A DNA stretch of 45,907 bases from Holophagales bacterium UBA2201. Lineage in GTDB: Bacteria; Acidobacteriota; Thermoanaerobaculia; UBA2201. Positions 45,486-45,907 of the stretch are shown piece after piece; positions within the stretch are counted from its first letter, which is position 1, and each line of letters opens with the position of its first letter. The notes under the pieces were generated by a model, which searched no databases, was not told the origin of the DNA, and saw nothing but the letters and a program-made list of their open reading frames with translations. The stretch is from contig DCUZ01000068.1 of NCBI GenBank assembly GCA_002327305.1, forward strand, positions 15,163-61,069. Reading direction: 5' to 3'. The position numbers and the translations under genes were made by a program.

Positions 45486-45907
45486 ATGCGATGGTCCGGC
45501 TATTTCATCCCCACGCTCAAGGAAGTCCCCTCCGACGCGGAGGTGGTCTCCCACCGCCTCATGCTCAAGGGGGGCATGATCCAAAAGGCCGCTTCGGGCA
45601 TCTATTCCATGCTCCCGCTGGGCCTGCGCTCCCTGCGTAAACTGGAGGCCATCGTCCGCGAGGAATTGGACCGCATCGGCTGCATCGAGATCTACATGCC
45701 CGCCGTCCAGCCGGCGGAACTGTGGGAGGAGTCGGGGCGCTGGCGGAAGTACGGGAAGGAACTGCTCCGCATCAAGGACCGCTCCGACCGCGATTTCTGC
45801 TTCGGCCCCACGCACGAGGAGGTGGTCACCGACATCGTCCGCCACCACGTCAAGTCCTACCGGCAGATGCCCTTCACCCTCTACCAGATCCAGACCAAGT
45901 TCCGCGA
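45486..45907 (+). CDS. proS: Prolyl-tRNA synthetase, N-terminal part (continues past the window)
   Basis: Class II synthetase. The visible 140 residues show the start MRWSGYFIPTLKEVP, then SHRLMLKGGMIQKAASGIYSMLPLG, motif 1 (EELDRIGCIEIYMPAVQPAELW) and the beginning of motif 2 (FCFGPTHEEVVTDIV). This is the bacterial-type ProS. GGAGAA stands about 8 nt before the ATG. The stop lies outside the window. Confidence 0.95.
   Translation, partial: MRWSGYFIPTLKEVPSDAEVVSHRLMLKGGMIQKAASGIYSMLPLGLRSLRKLEAIVREELDRIGCIEIYMPAVQPAELWEESGRWRKYGKELLRIKDRSDRDFCFGPTHEEVVTDIVRHHVKSYRQMPFTLYQIQTKFR

Overview
The window is a chromosomal segment of a high-GC Gram-negative bacterium. It carries genes for lipopolysaccharide inner-core heptose (heptose-7-P kinase, adenylyltransferase, heptosyltransferase), a MreBCD/PBP2/RodA elongation system, a periplasm-spanning ABC exporter and several exported proteins. 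Coding density is high, junctions of the ATGA or TGATG type are common, and GTG and TTG starts occur. The gene mix fits an uncultured lineage of the Acidobacteriota/Aminicenantes kind; that is inference, since no rRNA or other decisive marker is present. I see no phage, plasmid, CRISPR, tRNA or rRNA.

Layout. 1-2880 (+): the 3' part of lon, then thiL, a DUF2062 membrane protein and an OsmC protein. 2881-3703: REP-like hairpins, a 9-bp repeat array and an AT-rich small membrane-protein gene. 3757-9776 (-): a repair and housekeeping run of PolX/PHP, endonuclease III, a nuclease-helicase of the XPD/DinG type, a Nudix hydrolase and an isochorismatase-like hydrolase. 9970-11079 (+): a phospholipase-D-type synthase. 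11249-16827: a CreBCD-like set (response regulator, histidine kinase, CreD-like membrane protein) with a SUFU-domain gene and a divergent secreted gene. 16930-20834: methionine gamma-lyase, a TerB-like protein, an MFS permease and a V4R-like protein. 20844-21697: a second AT-rich gene between repeat arms. 21699-23289: a STAS-like protein, a ferritin-like protein and a degenerate HMA protein. 23453-27905 (+): an ABC exporter (adaptor, ATPase, two permeases).

28082-40435 (-) is a long run of co-directional envelope genes: DUF1573, FecR, mreB, mreC, mreD, mrdA, rodA, rng, hldE1, hldE2, heptosyltransferase, DUF3108. From the divergent promoter at 40460-40507, a (+) operon runs MshEN-domain protein, queD, proline dehydrogenase, queA. 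The right end holds a SAP-like small protein, a TlpA-type thioredoxin, 3-hydroxyacyl-CoA dehydrogenase and the start of proS.

The most unusual feature is a set of short degenerate tandem arrays with a strict 7-bp period. The unit sequences differ from place to place (GGAAGGC, GGTAGCC, GAAGAAC, ACTTGAA, TTTCAGG, CTACGGA and others). Most lie within about 40 bp of a gene's 3' end, and in three cases they include the stop codon. Two 9-bp arrays accompany the two AT-rich membrane-protein genes. Two arrays flank a shared, diverged 37-bp core present in inverted orientation at 11113 and 25494. The pattern resembles the heptanucleotide STRR repeats of cyanobacteria but is not something I can assign to a named element.
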